Program-made: the position numbers and the translations under genes
In this document: piece by piece, positions 46,897 through 59,955 of the stretch
Position numbering within the stretch: the first letter of the stretch is position 1
How the letters are laid out: each line of letters begins with the position of its first letter
Notes under the pieces: model-generated
The model's database searches: none
Told to the model about the DNA's origin: nothing
The model's input: the letters and a program-made list of their open reading frames with translations, nothing else
Source: Ustulina deusta
Lineage: Eukaryota > Ascomycota > Sordariomycetes > Xylariales > Xylariaceae
DNA: 64,000 nt
Direction: 5' to 3'
NCBI GenBank assembly: GCA_023159155.1
Contig: JAJNNX010000040.1
Span: 434,001 to 498,000, forward strand

Positions 46897-49584
46897 AAAG
46901 GGGGGGAGGAGGTTTATTTAAAGGGGGGGGGGGGGGTAGTTATATATTAGCCCTTCAAAATATAAATAAATTTTCGTTATTTTTTTTATACTTTTTTATT
47001 TTTTCTAATACTTATATATAATATTTGCTTTTTTATATATAGCCTAGTTATTAGCTATTTTTTATTATATAAGCATACTTTTTATAGTTTTTTAATAAAT
47101 ACTTCGATTTGTACGAACAGCTTATTAGTAAAAACTAGAGTTTCTAATGCTTGGTTTAAAGTACGCTTAGTAAATATATCTGCTAGATTATTTTTATTAT
47201 TAATCTATTATATTTTAGAAATCTTTTTTTTTTTTATAATTTCTAAAAAAATATAATATTAATTATTAGTTTTTTTTTTATATTATTTCTAGCTTAACTA
47301 AGCAATTATATAATAATTTTAAGTTTAAGTATAAAATAGCAAGTATTAAAAATAAGTTAAGTACTTTTATAATTTTTTAAAAAGTTATATAAAAAGCAAT
47401 AGTACTATTAAAACTGTTTATTATATTATATAATTTGCTAGCTAAAACATTTCGTATAACTTATTTATATTTGTTTAAATTCTAATATATAATATTTTTT
47501 TTAATCTTAAAGTCTAAATTTATTATATTTTTTATATAAGTTTTAACTACTAATATAATAATAAAGCTAAGCTAAAAAGTTATATCTATATTATTTATAA
47601 ACAAACTATTTATAAAAATAAATAGCTTTATATAATAAAAATTAAATAGAATAAATATAAGTTTTTAAGTTAGGTTGTTTTTTTGCTATTTAATCTGTTT
47701 ATTTAATGTTTTAATATTATATAATTATAGTTTAGTTATTTAAGCTGCAATAGCAAAATTATATATAGCTTTTAGTTAGTATATACTACTAATATATGCT
47801 TTTTAGGCTTATTAAAAAATATAAACTTAAGCAAACCTTTTTATATAAGGGTTAATTTTAGCTAAATTTTTAGTTTAGCTTTTTTAAATTATTATAATAT
47901 TATATTTATATAAAAAATTTTTTTTACTATTAAACTTAATTAAGTAGTTAAAAAATAAAGTTTTTTTTAGCGTTATATAAAGTTTTATTTACTAAAGTTT
48001 TTTTTTTTTGTGTATTAAAAAGTTTAAAGTTATAAAGCTTAAAATATTATTTGTTTATATTTTAGTTATTTTAAAATATTTAAGCGATTATATATAAATA
48101 GTAAGCATAAATTATATATAAATATTTATATTTTAAGTTTTTTCTAATAATATTAATAATAAGTTTTAAACTAGTATAGCTTAAATTTAGCCAAACTATA
48201 TAAAAGTTATACGATTTATAAAATAATTCCTAAAAAATATTTATTTTTTAGTTTTAGAAATAAATAAGCATAAATATTATATAATAGTTTATTTTCTAAC
48301 TAAATATAAACTTAAGTAATATTTTTAAACTTATATAATGTTTTAAAATTATATATAAAAATAAATCTAAAAGCTAAAATTAGCTATTAGCTTATTTATT
48401 AAATTATTAGCAATTAAGTTAGGATTATATTTTTTTTAGCATTATTATATTTTTATATAACTAGCTTTAATTTTTTATATAGCTTAGTATTTTTTTTTTT
48501 TTTTTTTTAATATAAAGCAAGATTTAAAAAATATGTTTTTTTATATATATTTAGGTTATACATAATAAACTTAAAAACACTTTATATAATAAGTTTATTA
48601 ATTTTTATTATATCTGACTTTTTAAATAGTTTTTTAAGGGTTATAATAATCCTATCTATATAAAGCTTGGTTACTAGCTTAAAAGTTTAATGTTTTTTTA
48701 TAATTAAAAAGGTCTGTAGTATTTAGGCATTATATAATAAATATATAGCAGGTTTTTTTTTAGCTAGCTATATTTTTTTTATATTATTATTAGCTATACT
48801 AGTTATATACTATTATTTTTTATATTTTTAATCTAAGCATTTTTTGTATAGTAATATAGTTTAATTTATATATAACAAAAATATATTAGCCTATTTATTA
48901 AAGCAATAATTATATCTAATTTTTTAATTCTTTAATTTTATATAGGCTTTTTTTTTTTTTTTTTTTTTTTTATACTAGAACTTTGCTATAAAAAAAAATA
49001 TAAGTATGTTATACAAAAATAATCTATTTTATTCTTTAATCGTATAGTTAATCTTAATTTTTGTATAGTTTTTATATAGCATTTTTATTACGTTTTAAAT
49101 AGCTACTGCCCTTTATATAAAAGCTAAAAAAAAAGAAAAATCTTTATTAATACGTAGGTATACTCTAAAAACAAAGAAATTAGTACAAAGCTATTTAGTC
49201 CAGCTATATTGTTTAACGCTTTAACTACTATTTATAAAATTAATTTATTATTTATTTATATATTAATTTTTTTTTAAAAAATATTATACGTATATTTTAG
49301 CAGTTTATATATTTGTTTTATTTTTTTTAATTACTTAGTATATTTAATAAACATTTTATAATATTATATGTTTATTATTTTTATATATTTCCTAAATTTA
49401 TTTAATAAAAAATTTATTTTTAGATTATATATAATATTATTAAAGGATTCTTAATAAATATTAATCTAGTATTTATATAATATTTTTTATATGTTTTGTA
49501 TAAACATAGATTTTAAAAAAATAGCCGCTTAAAATAACTATTATAATATTAATTATATATAGTATGTTTAGTTCCCTATTTATA

Positions 49585-52190
49585 TAATATTTATAACTAC
49601 TTTATAATTAAATTTATAATTATTTTTAATTATAAATTTAAAGTAATATAAAGTTTTATTATATGTTTAGCAATAGTAATAGAACTTTTAAATTTTTTCT
49701 AAAATTAACTGTTTAACTTTATATTTTATATAAGTTAATATTTTATATAGTTTTTTATATAAAAATATCTAAAGTATTTATATAAGCGCTATAGTTTAAC
49801 TTTAGTAAAATAGCTAGCTGCTTTATATAAATAAATATTAAAAAAAAAGTAGCCCTATTTATATATAATAAAAAGGTACTTTTGTCCTTTTATATAATAA
49901 TATTTTTTATATTATTAAAGTAGCTTTTAAGCAGTTTATATTTTTAATAAAAATAAAAATAGGGTAAAAATATTTAATATATAAAAAAATATATAATTAA
50001 TTTTATTATTAATTTTATTATACTAATTAAAATTATTATATAACTTTTATTAAAGCTTACTTTAGCTGTTCTAAGCGTTTATATAATTTCTATATTAAGG
50101 TTTTTTTATATATATGCCTCTATTTATAGCTTTTTTATAATTAAAAACTTTAAAGCACTTATATCCCAAATAATGCTTTAGTATTTTATATAATACTAGT
50201 TGTTTAATATAAATTAGTTTAAAGGTTAGTTTATTATTATTGTTTAAATATTTTTTTTAGGTTATATAATATATAAATATATTATTTATAATATATTATA
50301 TTATATTTTTATTATATATATTAAAATTTTTTATTATTATTATTATATAAGTTTAAATAACTTTTATACTTAGCAAAATAAATAAAAAATTCTGCCAAAA
50401 TTAGTTCATTATTAAATATTATTTTATATATATTAAATATTAGCTTTTTATATAAGCCCTTTTTTAAAAAATATAGTTTATTAACTAATATTTTTTTTTT
50501 TAGCAAACAAAGCATTTCTTGTTTATATAAATATTTATATAATTTTAGCTAAGATATTATTTTTAAAAATTATAAAAATATTATTTAGTACTTTTATATT
50601 ATATAGAGTAGCAATTAGTATAATTATATTGCTTGTTTATATAATAAATATTTTCTATTTTTATACGAAATGTTTGTTTAATAGGTTGCTTTTAACTTAG
50701 AAATATAAACAAAAATTAAAAAAAAAACCTTTTAAACATAGGTTTTTAAAAAATAAGTATATTTTTAAATTTTAGCATACTTTTATATATTTATATAATA
50801 GTTATACTAAAGTATATTTTTTCTAAATATTTTACCCTAAGTATTTTTTATATTTTTAATAATTTATTAATTATAATTCTAATATTTTATATAAAAAAAT
50901 AATATTATAACTACTTTATAATTAAATTATAATTAATTTAATTATAAACTTAAAGCAGCATAGAGCTTTATATATGTTTAGTAATAATAATAGAACTTTT
51001 AGATTTTTTTTTAAAATTAGCTGCTTAATTTATATTTTACGCAAATTATATTTTATATAGTTTTTTTTTAAAAAGTGCTTAAAGCATTTATATAAGCGCT
51101 ATAGTTTAACTTTAGTAAATAGCTAGCTATTTTATATAAATAAATATTAAAAAAAAATAGCTCATTTATATATAAAAAAAGTACTTTTGTTTTTTTATAT
51201 AATATTTTTATATATTAAAATAAGTTTTTAAATAGTTTATATCTTTTAATAAAAAAAAATAAATAAAAATATTTAATATAAAAAATTATATAATCGATCT
51301 TATTATTAATTTTTATTATACTAATTAAAATATATATAATTTTATTAAAGCTTATTTTAGCTATTTTAAATATTTATATAATTTTTATTAAGGTTTTTTA
51401 TATATATATTTCTACTTGCAGCTTTTTATAATTAAAAACTTTAAAACATTTATATTTTAAATAATACTTTAGTATTTTATATAATACTAGTTTAATACAA
51501 ATGAGTTTAAAAGCTAGTTTATTATTATTGCTTAAATATTTTTTTAAGTTATATAATATATAAATATATTATTTATAATATATTATACTATATTTTTAAT
51601 AAATAAAAAAAAAATTTTTTTTATATAAGTTTAAATAACTTTATATTTAGCAAAATAAAAAAAATTCTAAAGTTAGTTTATTATTAAATATTATTTTGTA
51701 TATATTAAAGTATTAGTTTTATATATAGCTTTTTTTTTAAAATATAGTTTATTAACTAATATTTTTTTTTTAGTAAATAAAGCATTTTTTGTTTATATAA
51801 ATATTTTTTTAGGAATAGGATTTGTATAATTTTAGCTAGAGTATTGTTTTTTAGAAATTATAAAGGTATGTCTAGTACTTTTATATTATGCGGAGTGGCA
51901 ATTAGTATAGTTATATTGCTTATTTATATAATAAATGTTCTTTGCTTTTTATATAAAGTGTTTGTTTAATAGGTTGCTTTTAACTTAGAAGTATAAACAA
52001 AAATTAAAAAAAAACTTTTAAACATAAGTTTTTAAAAATAAGTACTGTTTTAAATTCTAGCATACTTTTATATACTTAATAATAGTTGTACTAAAGTATA
52101 TTTTTTTCTAAATATTCTGCTTTAAATATTTTTTATATTTTTAATAGTTATTAATTATAACTTTTAATACTTTATATAAAAAAAGGGTTT
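49585..52190. repeat. ~1.3-kb tandem duplication inside the copia-like element
   Basis: The sequence of about 49585-50906 is repeated at about 50907-52190. Anchors recur about 1.3 kb apart: ATAACTACTTTATAATTAAA, AAGCGCTATAGTTTAACTTT and AAAGCATTT.TTGTTTATATA. The copies differ by transitions and short indels. Confidence 0.75.
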
Positions 52191-53711
52191 TTATTTTTTA
52201 TATACTTATATAAAAATAATATTAGTTTAGTTTATTTAATATTAGTTATAATTTATAATTATATTAAAGTATAAATTTATAGTATTATATGTTTTTTTTT
52301 ATATATAATTAGGACTAATATAATATATATAGTTTTTATATAATTAGTTAAAATAGCTAGAAATATTATATAGAACTATTTTTTTATAATTTTTATTTTG
52401 TAATAAAAATTAATAAACTATTATGTTTTATTATAAAGTAGATCGTACGGCTTTTTAGAATAGTTTTTTTTTTTTTGCTAAGTTTTTAGAAATATTTAAT
52501 ATTTTGCTACTAGAATAATTCTATTTTAAATATTATATATAAATAAGATCTAAATACAGAATATAAATTTTTATATTTAGTATTATATAAAATATTAGTT
52601 ATTTAAAGGTTTATAAGGGGTATTATAAAACTAGGTATTTATTATATATTAAAAATATAGCATGTTTGGCTTATATAGCTAGGTTATTAATTAGTGCAAA
52701 AAATAAGTAGCGTTTTATAGTTAAGATATTTTTTAGAAGTATATTTTTAGTGCTTTTATTATATAGTAGTATATTGTTTTAGGTTAAAAGTTTTTTTTGA
52801 TTTTATATATAGAGGTTTTTTTAAGATTATGCCCTAGTTTTAGAAATAAATATTATAAAATTATTTTATTATATAGGAAGGTTTTATTATTATAGTTTTA
52901 ATTAAAATGTTATTAATTTAGAGTAAAGGACGCTAGTAATATTTAGAATTATTATATAAAGAGTTAAAGTTTATATGCTAAGATATATTTATTTTTTGTA
53001 AATTATGCAATACGGTTTTTTTTTAAATGCTTTGCTAGCTTTTAGTTTAAAATACTTTTTATATAAAATATATTATATATTTTTATAATAATCTTATTAT
53101 TAATTATTTATAATATTTATAGTTTAATTAACTTAATATTTTTTGCTAATACTTTTTAAAAATTTTAGTTTATATAAAGTTTAGCTATACTTAATATATA
53201 AATATATAGCTTATATATTGATTTTTTTTCTAGTTACTAATAAAAGTTATATAAAGTATTATATATATAAAAATTAATTATTTTTTATATAATAACTAAA
53301 GAAATACTAGTATACTTAGCAATTTTTTACCTATAAACTATATATAAAAGTTAGTTAAAAATATTAAAAGTTATTTTTTAAAGCTTTAGTATTTTATATG
53401 TTTGCTTTTAATAGCTTTTGTATAATTAGCTATTATTTAATATATTTATAAATATAAAAATAAAATAAAAGTTTAATTATAATACGAACTTTTATATAAT
53501 TTATATAATAATAATCAAAAAATAGTATAATTACGCACTATTATATTTTTATATAAAACTAAACTAAAGTACAAATAGTAATTAATTTCTTTTTTTTATT
53601 GGCTTACTACTAGGAACTAAAGTACAATACAGAATATGCGGTCTAATAACTAGGTTAGGATTCTGTTTTTATTTTTGCTAATCTATATTTTTTAGCCAAA
53701 ATACTAATTAG

Positions 53712-53955
53712 TATTAAATAGCTAGGGAGTATAATATTATAATAATAAAAAAATAAAAAAAACTATATATTGATCTATTTTTTTAACTATCCGTATAAAA
53801 ATAGGACCTTTATATAGAGAATTCTTATATAGTAAAAAAATTCTATATATATATACCGCCTACGCAATTGGACCAATCAGCTAATTGCTAGTATTGTACA
53901 AATAGTCTTATATATAGTTAGCAGGCTTTATGCGTAGTCAACACTATTATTACAC
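53712..53955 (-). repeat. Copia-like LTR (right, 5' in element orientation)
   Basis: About 244 bp matching 45446-45698, with shared landmarks ACCGCCTA, AATTGGAC and AATAGTCTTATATATAGTTA. It carries more G-to-A and C-to-T changes at its left end than its partner. Confidence 0.7.
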
Positions 53956-53956
53956 A

Positions 53957-54920
53957 CAATATAAAGCTTTTTGCTTTTTTAGCTATTATATCTAAAAAGG
54001 TTTTTTTTAAAAAAAGAATTTAAAACTTTACTATTATTATAACTAAAGTTTAATATAGTACTAGAACTTAATAATAAAAAATTTTAGTTTTATTAATATT
54101 ATATATTTATATAGTTTATTTTACTTAAAAAAAAGTTTATAAATAAATTGCTAGCTATAGATTTTATTAAACAAAATATAAATTTAAACATTATTTTTGT
54201 TTTGTTTATATTTAAACTTAGGTTAACTAAATATAAGTTTATAATTAATTACTCATAAAAAAATATATTTAAAAATTGAATTATATTAGTTCTAAATATT
54301 AGTAGTATTATATTTAATTGTTGTAATATTATTTAATTTATTAAACTAAATATTATTAAAGCTTTTTATTAATTATTATTAATTATAAAATTATATTACT
54401 TTATTTTTTTTTAAACTTATAAAAAATATTTTAATAAAAAGTTTTATTTTTTGGTTTAAAAATAAAACCTGTTAGTAGTAAGTTTTTATTAATATATAAA
54501 TTTAAGAATTTTTAAATAAGTTTGCAAGTGCTTATATAAATAATATTTTAATTTATTTTAAAACTAAAAAATAGTACTAGACTTATTATAAAAAATAATT
54601 TACTGCTTATATTAAGCTAGATATTAAAAAAATATTAAAAAGTTTTGTTTTAATATATTTATTATTAATTATTTAGAAATAGTTATAAAAGCTAAAATAA
54701 AAATTAGAATTAATTTATAAAAATTAGAATTAATTTTATAAAAATTTAAGCAATTTTAAATTAGGACTTTAAATTTTAAAAATACTAAATTGATTAGTTA
54801 TTTTTTAAGCTTTATAATATTTATATATTTATTTATTATGCTAGTAAAATTGTTGCCTTTTTAAATTAACTATTAAAAAAATAAGCTATTTATAATAGGA
54901 CTAAAACAAAATAAATTTTT
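53957..54920 (+). repeat. ~0.9-kb gypsy pol segment, right copy
   Basis: Direct repeat of 44545-45445 that starts immediately after the right copia LTR. It keeps about 50 bp near 54005-54050 that are missing from the left copy. Confidence 0.65.
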
Positions 54921-54992
54921 AAATATATAAAACTGCTAGCTTATAAAATATTGTTTTAGTTTTTTTTAGGCCTAGCTAATTAATACAAGTAA

Positions 54993-56155
54993 AAATAAAT
55001 ATTTTATATAATAAAAAAAAAGTTATTTAGTAGTAATAAAAAAATATAACCTAAAAACTTATAAAAAAATTTTTTAAAATAATAATATTAATTAAGCAAA
55101 TTATTTAATTTAAAACTATAAATTTTTAGTAATAGTAAACTTTAGAATACTACTTAAAGTTCTTTAAAACTAAATTTTTTTATAATAATTAATTATTAAG
55201 TTTTATTAAATTTTTTAAATAAATAAATTTTATTAATATAATAAATATATTAAGCTAACTTTTTATTAAATTTTAATATTATTTTTTAATACTAATTAAA
55301 ATAAAAAAATATAGTAGCTATAATAAAAAAAATAGCTAAGTTTTTTATAATTAAAGCTAAAAAAACTAAAAACAAACAATAGTATTAGTTTTGCTTAATA
55401 AAATACTAAGTTTTATATTAACTATAAATCTTTTATTTAATATTTTTTAAAGAGCTAACTTAGTAAACCTGATTAAATAAGAAAATTAGCTATAAGAACT
55501 AAAAATAAAAACAAAAAAAACTATATATATTTAAAGTTATTTTAAATAAGATTATTTTTTTTTATATAAATATTTTATATAATATAATAAAAAAATTATT
55601 TAGTAGTAATAAAAAAATATAACTTAAAAACTTATAAAATATTTTTTTAAAATAATAATACTAATTAAATAAGTTTACTTAATTTAAAACTATAAATTTT
55701 TAGTAATAATATAAACTTTAAAATATTACTACTTAAAGCTTTTTAGAACTAAGTTCCTTATAATAATTAATTATTAAACTTTATTATACTTTTTAAATAA
55801 ATAAATTTTATTAATATAATAAATATACTAAGCTAATTTTTTATTAAATTTTAATATTACTTTTTAATATTAATTAGAATAAAAAAATATAATAACTAAT
55901 ATTTTATTAAAAAAAATAGCTAAGCTTCTTATAATTAAAACTAAAAAAGCTAAAAAATAAATAATAGTATTAATTCTGTTTAATAAAATACTAGGTCTTA
56001 TATTAACTATAGACCTTTTATCTAATACTTTTTAAAAAGCTAACCTAATAAACCTAATTAAATAAAAAAACTAGCTATAAAATCTAAAAAATAAAAACAA
56101 AAAATTATATATACTTAAGGTTACTTTAAATATAACTATTTTTTTATATAACTTT
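54993..56155 (+). repeat. ~0.57-kb tandem duplication of gypsy RNase H region
   Basis: The block starting near 54993 is repeated from about 55565, an offset of about 573 bp. Both contain ATTTAGTAGTAATAAAAAAA and the same downstream order of motifs. Confidence 0.75.
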
Positions 56156-57573
56156 AATTTAAAAAGCTTATATATTTCTAATTATTATATACTAAAGTTA
56201 GCACAAAATAATTAAAATATTAAAATAAAAATATTACTAGCTTTACTTAAAACATAATTATAAATAATATATATATAATTATTATAACTATAAAAAAAAC
56301 AAAATACTATAAAACAAAACTCCCGGCCTTTTTTACTTATTATTTATATTAGCTATAATATAATAATATATAATAATAAATAGCAAAAATATATTATCTA
56401 ACCAATAAAGTTATAACTATATATAAATATTTATAAATAAGTTTAGCTGTTTAATTATAACTTTACTTAGCAAAAAAACAAACACTATAGAATTACTAGC
56501 TATATAATACTATAAAAATTTATATAGATTTTTTAGTATATTAAATATATAAATATTAAATAATATAAAACTATTTATTTTTAAATTTATAGCAATAATC
56601 AATAGTTTTATAGATATTAAGCACTGCTTTAGTAGTGCTTACTACCTTTAGATCTAAAAAATAATAAAATTAACTAATTAAAAACTAGATTAATAATTCT
56701 ATTTCTATATTAATAAATACTAAAACAATTAAAGCATTTATCTTTTTATTTTAAACTTTGTATATAATTCTTTATAATATTTATTAATTAATATATTACT
56801 ACTAAAAATAATAATAAAAATTAAAACATAAAACTTTCTAATAGTAAATATTAATAAAACTATTATAAATTTTAATACTAAGCAATAAACGTTCAAACTA
56901 GTCTGCTAAACCTAGAATATTTAAAAAATAGCATATAATATAGCAACTTTTATATAAAAATAATACAAGCTATAAACTAACAAAAAAAACGCTTTATAAA
57001 TTTTAAAATAAAAAATCAAATCTTTTTAAAAAAAAAAAGTTTTGTAATATAAGTACTAACTATTAAATTAAACTTCTAATTAATTAAACTTTTTAAAATC
57101 TAAAAAAAACAAAAATTTAGCTATATTTTTAATTTGCTTAACTTTTATAAAATAAAAAATAAGCAATAACTTTTTATTTTAATAAATCTAATTACTACTT
57201 TTAGCTAAAAATATTAATAATAAAACAAAATTTAAAATTAAATAAATTAAATAATAAAAAATATATAAAAAAAACAAAAAGCTATAATACTAAATTGCTT
57301 AAAAAAGCTATAATCCTAATAATACCTAGTATATAACCCAAAATTTTAAAAATATACTAATTAAACTTAATTAATTCTATAAAACTTATAAAAAAGCTTT
57401 TAAATTTTTTATAAGATTACAAAAATAAATATATATAATAATAATTAATAAATTTATAAACAATTATAAAAACAATAATAAAGTAGTATAATATAAAAAA
57501 ACTATACAAACCTAATATTATTAATAATTTTAAATTAAAACTATATTTAAACTTTTAGTTTTAAAAAAAGTAG

Positions 57574-57817
57574 TGTAATAATTAGTATAGTTTATATAGT
57601 TTTAGCAAAACCTGCAAGAACTCTAGACCTATATAGCAATAAAATAAGAAATCTACGTACGGACCAACCTAACTCTGCAGCTATACATACAGAGTCTATA
57701 TCTACTTACCTTATAAACTCTGACTTCTTTCCTTCCTTTCTTTCTTTTTTAGCTTAGAGTCTTTGTTTATAGTATTAATAAACTAGCTATAAAAGCTTTA
57801 CTTAACTAATTATAACA
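57574..57817 (+). repeat. Gypsy-like right LTR
   Basis: About 244 bp, starting TGTAATAATTAG and ending TATAACA. It matches 41872-42106 and, more weakly, 62234-62442. It keeps more G and C than the left copy. Confidence 0.65.
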
Positions 57818-59918
57818 TAATAAATATTATTACTTTAATATAAAATATATATTATATAATCTATAAAAAATTTTTTTTTTTAATAAATATTAAAATATAT
57901 ACTAGTTTATAACTTACTATATAGTATATATAAAAAACTAAATTAATAAGTAATTATTACTAGGAAAATTAATACTAATTAAAACACTAGCTATTTTTTA
58001 TTATATTATTGCTATAGATTTTATTATAAATATATTACTAATAAAATTTAAAAGTTTTTTTTAAAATATAAAAAAATATAACTATTTTAATATATTAGTA
58101 ACTATATTATATAAAGCTAACAAAAAATCGCTTTTAATACTAAAATATAAAAAATATGTAGCAAAAAACTAAGCAAAAATGCTATTATAGATACTATACC
58201 TATATAATTAAAGATTGCTAGTAGCTATTATTAATAATAAAAACTTAAAGTTTACTAGCAAAGTTTAAAAAAAAATCTATAATATATTAGATATTAAACT
58301 TTTTTTTTAATAGCTTATTATTTTTAAATAAATAAGCTTTTAAAAAAAAACCCTAAATTATTAAAATAGCTATTAAGTTTTATATAACTATTAATCTAAA
58401 TATTTTTTAAACCAAATTATTGCTAATACTATAATATTACTTAAATAATATATTATTAATAATAATGAAAAGGTTATTAAACTAACTAGTGCTAGAATTT
58501 TAGCTACAATTTATTATAAATATTTTAAATTAAAAAAAAAGCACTAAAACTAATAACAAAGCAATAAAAGTATTAAAAATAAAATATACTTAAAAAGCTA
58601 AACATTTAGTTAATATAACTAATATAATCGCTAAAAAAATATAATAATAAATATACTTTAACAACTTTTAATAAAAGCAATATAGTTTATTTTAGATTAT
58701 ATAAAAATTATTATTTATTTAGCAAACTTGAACAAACATAATTACTAATAAAAGCAGAACTTTTTAAAATTATTAAAAAAATAAAGCTACTAATATATAA
58801 ACTTGATTTTTTTAGCAATTAGCATATTTATTTTATAGTTTTAGTTGTATAGCTTTATAAACTTAAACAAAAAAAAAACCCTTTTTAATAAAAAAATCTT
58901 TTTATAGGCCTAGTTATTATTAAAAGAATTAAAAATTATTAAAAAATTAAAAAAATTACCTAAAAAGAAATCTAATTCTTAAACAGCAAACTTTTAGTTA
59001 AGTATATTATTAAATAAAAAAATTAAAATAGTAAATATAACTAAAACTATTAGCGCTTAACTTAGTTAATAAATATAAAACTAATAATACTATCGATTAA
59101 GCAAAAAAATATAAAAAGCATAATATTACCTATATAAAAAAAACAACTTATTAAAATAATTAAGCTAAAAAACAAAACAAAAAAAAAATATATAAAATAA
59201 TAAATATACTATACTTATTTTAAAAAACTTTTATTTTTTAAAAATCATAAACTAACTATATATATTAACAAAAAATATGTTATATTTGTTACAATTATTT
59301 TATTTTTTAAAAAACTATATTAAAAACAATAAATATAGAATTATAAATAAAGCATATATTACTAAGCTTAGCTATTGCAATAATAGCAAAAGAACTACTA
59401 CAAAAATAATATATAAATAACTAAAAAGAAAAGATGCACTACTATAGCTACCTATTACAAAATAAACAGTAGTACTTTTTTATATATTTAGGGGCACTTT
59501 TCTAAATAATAAAATATATTTACTATTAAATATACCTGCTATAAACTAATATAGTTATAATAAAAAGAACAAAATATATAGTTATATATTAGTTTATTTA
59601 TATAAATAAGCTTTGCCCCTTTTACTTTTTTTATAGCTTTTTTTTTTTATAAAATTTAAAAAAATCTATTTTGTTATACTTAGTATTAGATCTATAAAAA
59701 TACTAACTATTATAACAACTATATTAAACTTAATAAATTAACTACTAGCCTAAAATTAGCTCTAATATAATAATAATATTACTTTTTTATTTAATAATTA
59801 TAATAAAAAAAATATTATATTTAGCAAAACAATATAAATACTATAATTATTAATAAATATAATATTTCTGCTAATTAAAATTTTAATATTTTTATTATTT
59901 AAAGTACTAATATAAACT

Positions 59919-59920
<2 letters not shown>

Positions 59921-59952
<32 letters not shown>
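59921..59952. repeat. AAT trinucleotide repeat
   Basis: About ten uninterrupted AAT/ATA units in the A+T block; simple-sequence expansion. Confidence 0.9.

Positions 59953-59955
<3 letters not shown>

Larger units (their letters stand above)
45446..53955 (-). mobile_element. Ty1/copia-like LTR retrotransposon, RIP-damaged, reverse orientation
   Basis: Terminal repeats lie at 45446-45698 and 53712-53955. Read on the minus strand, the right LTR is the 5' one and the left the 3' one. A polypurine tract (AAAAGAAAAAAGAG) lies just before the 3' LTR. The minus strand at 47166-47189 encodes NLADIFTK, matching the ADIxTK end of copia RNase H, which fixes the orientation. The interior has many stops and a ~1.3-kb tandem duplication. 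Confidence 0.7.
41872..57817 (+). mobile_element. Ty3/gypsy-like LTR retrotransposon, RIP-damaged, interrupted
   Basis: Flanked by similar terminal repeats at about 41872-42106 and 57574-57817, with a purine-rich tract (AAAAAAAGTAG) just before the right one. Damaged pol pieces read on the plus strand: a segment near 54790-54860 aligns with the FLGFANFYRRFI part of gypsy reverse transcriptase, and segments near 55120 and 55700 with the KNLEYF part of RNase H. About 8.5 kb of the span is a nested copia-like element. All frames are broken. Confidence 0.65.

Noticed and set aside
50321..50515. 64-codon open frame in the A+T block as a gene
   Set aside because: Its composition is almost only Lys, Asn, Ile, Leu, Tyr and Phe, and it lies inside the duplicated copia body; it is a RIP relic.
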